DNA of 6,603 bases, from NCBI GenBank assembly GCA_013696525.1, contig JACCYK010000361.1, positions 1 through 6,603 of the forward strand, given 5' to 3'. This document shows, one piece after another, positions 5,571 through 6,603 of this stretch (positions within the stretch are counted from its first letter, which is position 1; the number at the start of each line of letters is the position of its first letter). The notes below the pieces were generated by a model. The model saw nothing but the letters and a program-made list of their open reading frames with translations. It ran no database searches and was not told the DNA's origin. A program made the position numbers and the translations under genes. The stretch is from Chloroflexia bacterium. GTDB lineage: Bacteria; Chloroflexota; Chloroflexia; Thermomicrobiales; UBA6265.

Positions 5571-6603
5571 TTGATTGCCCGAAATCGGATCAGTCGCCGC
5601 GAGTTCCTTGGCCAGGGCCTGGCCGCGGCGGCCGGCTTGACGGCGGGGTGGTTGCTCCCCCCGCGGCGCGTCGTGATGGTGAGGGGACCAATGGCAAATC
5701 CGGTTAATCTTTCATTTCATCAGCAGAACACCGATGTCTACTGTGGGGCGGCTTGCGCCATGATGGTGCTGCGGGGCGCCGGCGTCGGCATCAGCGCCTT
5801 GACGCAGAAGGAGCTGTTTGACGACAGCAACTCGTCTCCGGGCGGCGACACGGGCAATTGGAACTCGTTCCCGGACGGGCTGGTGACCACGCTCAACGCG
5901 GAATGGGACGCCCATTGGCAGGGGCAGCCGAACCATCCGGGGACGCGGTTCATCCTGTTCATCTGCGATAGTGCGGCGGACCTGTTGCAGGTCGTGCGCG
6001 CGACCATGGAGGATGCGAGCCTCGAGGCGGCGCCGATCGTGGTCCGGAGCGCCGGCGCGCACTGGATCACGGTCAAGCAAATGGACGTTGGCCCGGCCGC
6101 GGCGGGCACCGGCATCGAGCCGATCCTCGGGTTTCATGTCCATGACCCGTGGCCGCCGCTGGACCCGGAAGCGGATACCACGCCACACGACGATGGCGAC
6201 CAGTGTGGATCGACCGCGAACAAGTCGTGGCCCTGCCATCATGTGAACCTGGAGTATTGGAACCGCAAATACATCCGGCCGGTCAACCGGGCGGGCCTGT
6301 GGCACGATAAACGTCTCGCGATCTGTCTCAGCCACGATGGTGCGCTGGCCACCAACCACATCATCGAGGTGGGCGGCTTGCCCGATCCCGACGTTTCGGG
6401 AGCGGCCTCTGGCCCGCTGCTGACGCCCGGGCAGATTAAGACCATCGCCGATGACTTGCCGGGCACCACGACCTTCCCCGAAGGAAGTTGCCTGTGGACC
6501 GCGCTGAAGGGCGCCGTGGCGGATACGCCGCTGCTGGTGGAGCCGCTAGACGAGGAGGAGACCGCCTATTACATCGTCCCGTATCGGCGCAGGGGGACCG
6601 AGG
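5571..6603 (+). CDS. Tat-exported C39-like (papain-fold) cysteine peptidase family protein, 3' partial
   Basis: An open frame of at least 344 codons runs off the window end. The TTG start at 5571 follows GGAGG (5561-5565) by 5 nt. The first 30 residues form a twin-arginine signal: SRREFLG (8-14), then a hydrophobic stretch ending in GWLL. No clear AxA cleavage site follows, so it may be an uncleaved anchor. The fold call rests on the QQNTDVYCGAACAMMVL block (51-67): Q52 and C58 are six residues apart as in papain, with H164 in GAHWITV and D192 in HVHDPWPP completing a Gln-Cys-His-Asp set typical of C39-like proteins. The region after about 195 is unusual, with DQCGS, PCHH and later tracts I do not recognise. 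Its activity could be proteolysis, amide hydrolysis or none; the substrate is unknown. A second in-frame start (ATG 5691) with its own GAGGGG would make a signal-less form. A leftward open frame over 5712-6359 is a shadow. Confidence 0.85.
   Translation, partial: MIARNRISRREFLGQGLAAAAGLTAGWLLPPRRVVMVRGPMANPVNLSFHQQNTDVYCGAACAMMVLRGAGVGISALTQKELFDDSNSSPGGDTGNWNSFPDGLVTTLNAEWDAHWQGQPNHPGTRFILFICDSAADLLQVVRATMEDASLEAAPIVVRSAGAHWITVKQMDVGPAAAGTGIEPILGFHVHDPWPPLDPEADTTPHDDGDQCGSTANKSWPCHHVNLEYWNRKYIRPVNRAGLWHDKRLAICLSHDGALATNHIIEVGGLPDPDVSGAASGPLLTPGQIKTIADDLPGTTTFPEGSCLWTALKGAVADTPLLVEPLDEEETAYYIVPYRRRGTE

Noticed and set aside
5712..6359. 215-codon minus-strand frame over the C39-like gene
   Set aside because: It is an Arg/Val-rich antisense shadow of a frame that has a Tat signal and conserved catalytic residues.

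Overview
This 6.6 kb window is GC-rich chromosomal DNA. The genes are a two-subunit (archaeal/Gram-positive type) glycine decarboxylase, a large NTPase-TPR-LuxR regulator, and small exported proteins of uncertain function. REP-like palindromes lie between them. This mix resembles Chloroflexota of the Thermomicrobia/Sphaerobacter kind. That placement is an inference from gene style and composition, because no rRNA or marker phylogeny is available here.

Layout: (1) 1-140 is a short leader, followed by gcvPB (141-1622, +), the PLP-binding subunit 2 of glycine dehydrogenase. Its partner gcvPA is not in view. (2) 1623-1999 is an intergenic stretch dominated by a 202-bp inverted pair of REP-like palindromes (1683-1884). 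(3) 2000-4510 (+) encodes an 836-aa STAND-type transcription factor: an NB-ARC-like ATPase, TPR repeats and a C-terminal LuxR helix-turn-helix. (4) 4520-5137 (-) encodes a 205-aa secreted cupin-like protein. It converges on the regulator gene with only 9 bp between the stop codons. (5) 5138-5570 is a divergent regulatory region with two overlapping promoter candidates facing opposite ways, a 16-bp palindrome, and a third copy of the REP-like unit. (6) From 5571 to the end of the window (+) is an incomplete gene with no stop codon. It starts at TTG after a strong ribosome-binding site and encodes a Tat signal followed by a papain-like/C39-like cysteine peptidase fold.

The genes do not form one obvious pathway. 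gcvPB is one-carbon metabolism and looks unrelated to its neighbours. The cupin-like and C39-like genes share an intergenic control region and both appear to be exported, so co-regulation is plausible but unproven. The large regulator sits next to them tail-to-tail and could in principle act on that region, but nothing in the sequence shows this. The most interesting structure is the REP-like family. Two copies form an inverted pair whose hairpin stems differ at three positions, with matching compensatory changes on the other arm. A third, more divergent copy lies directly before the ribosome-binding site of the C39-like gene.
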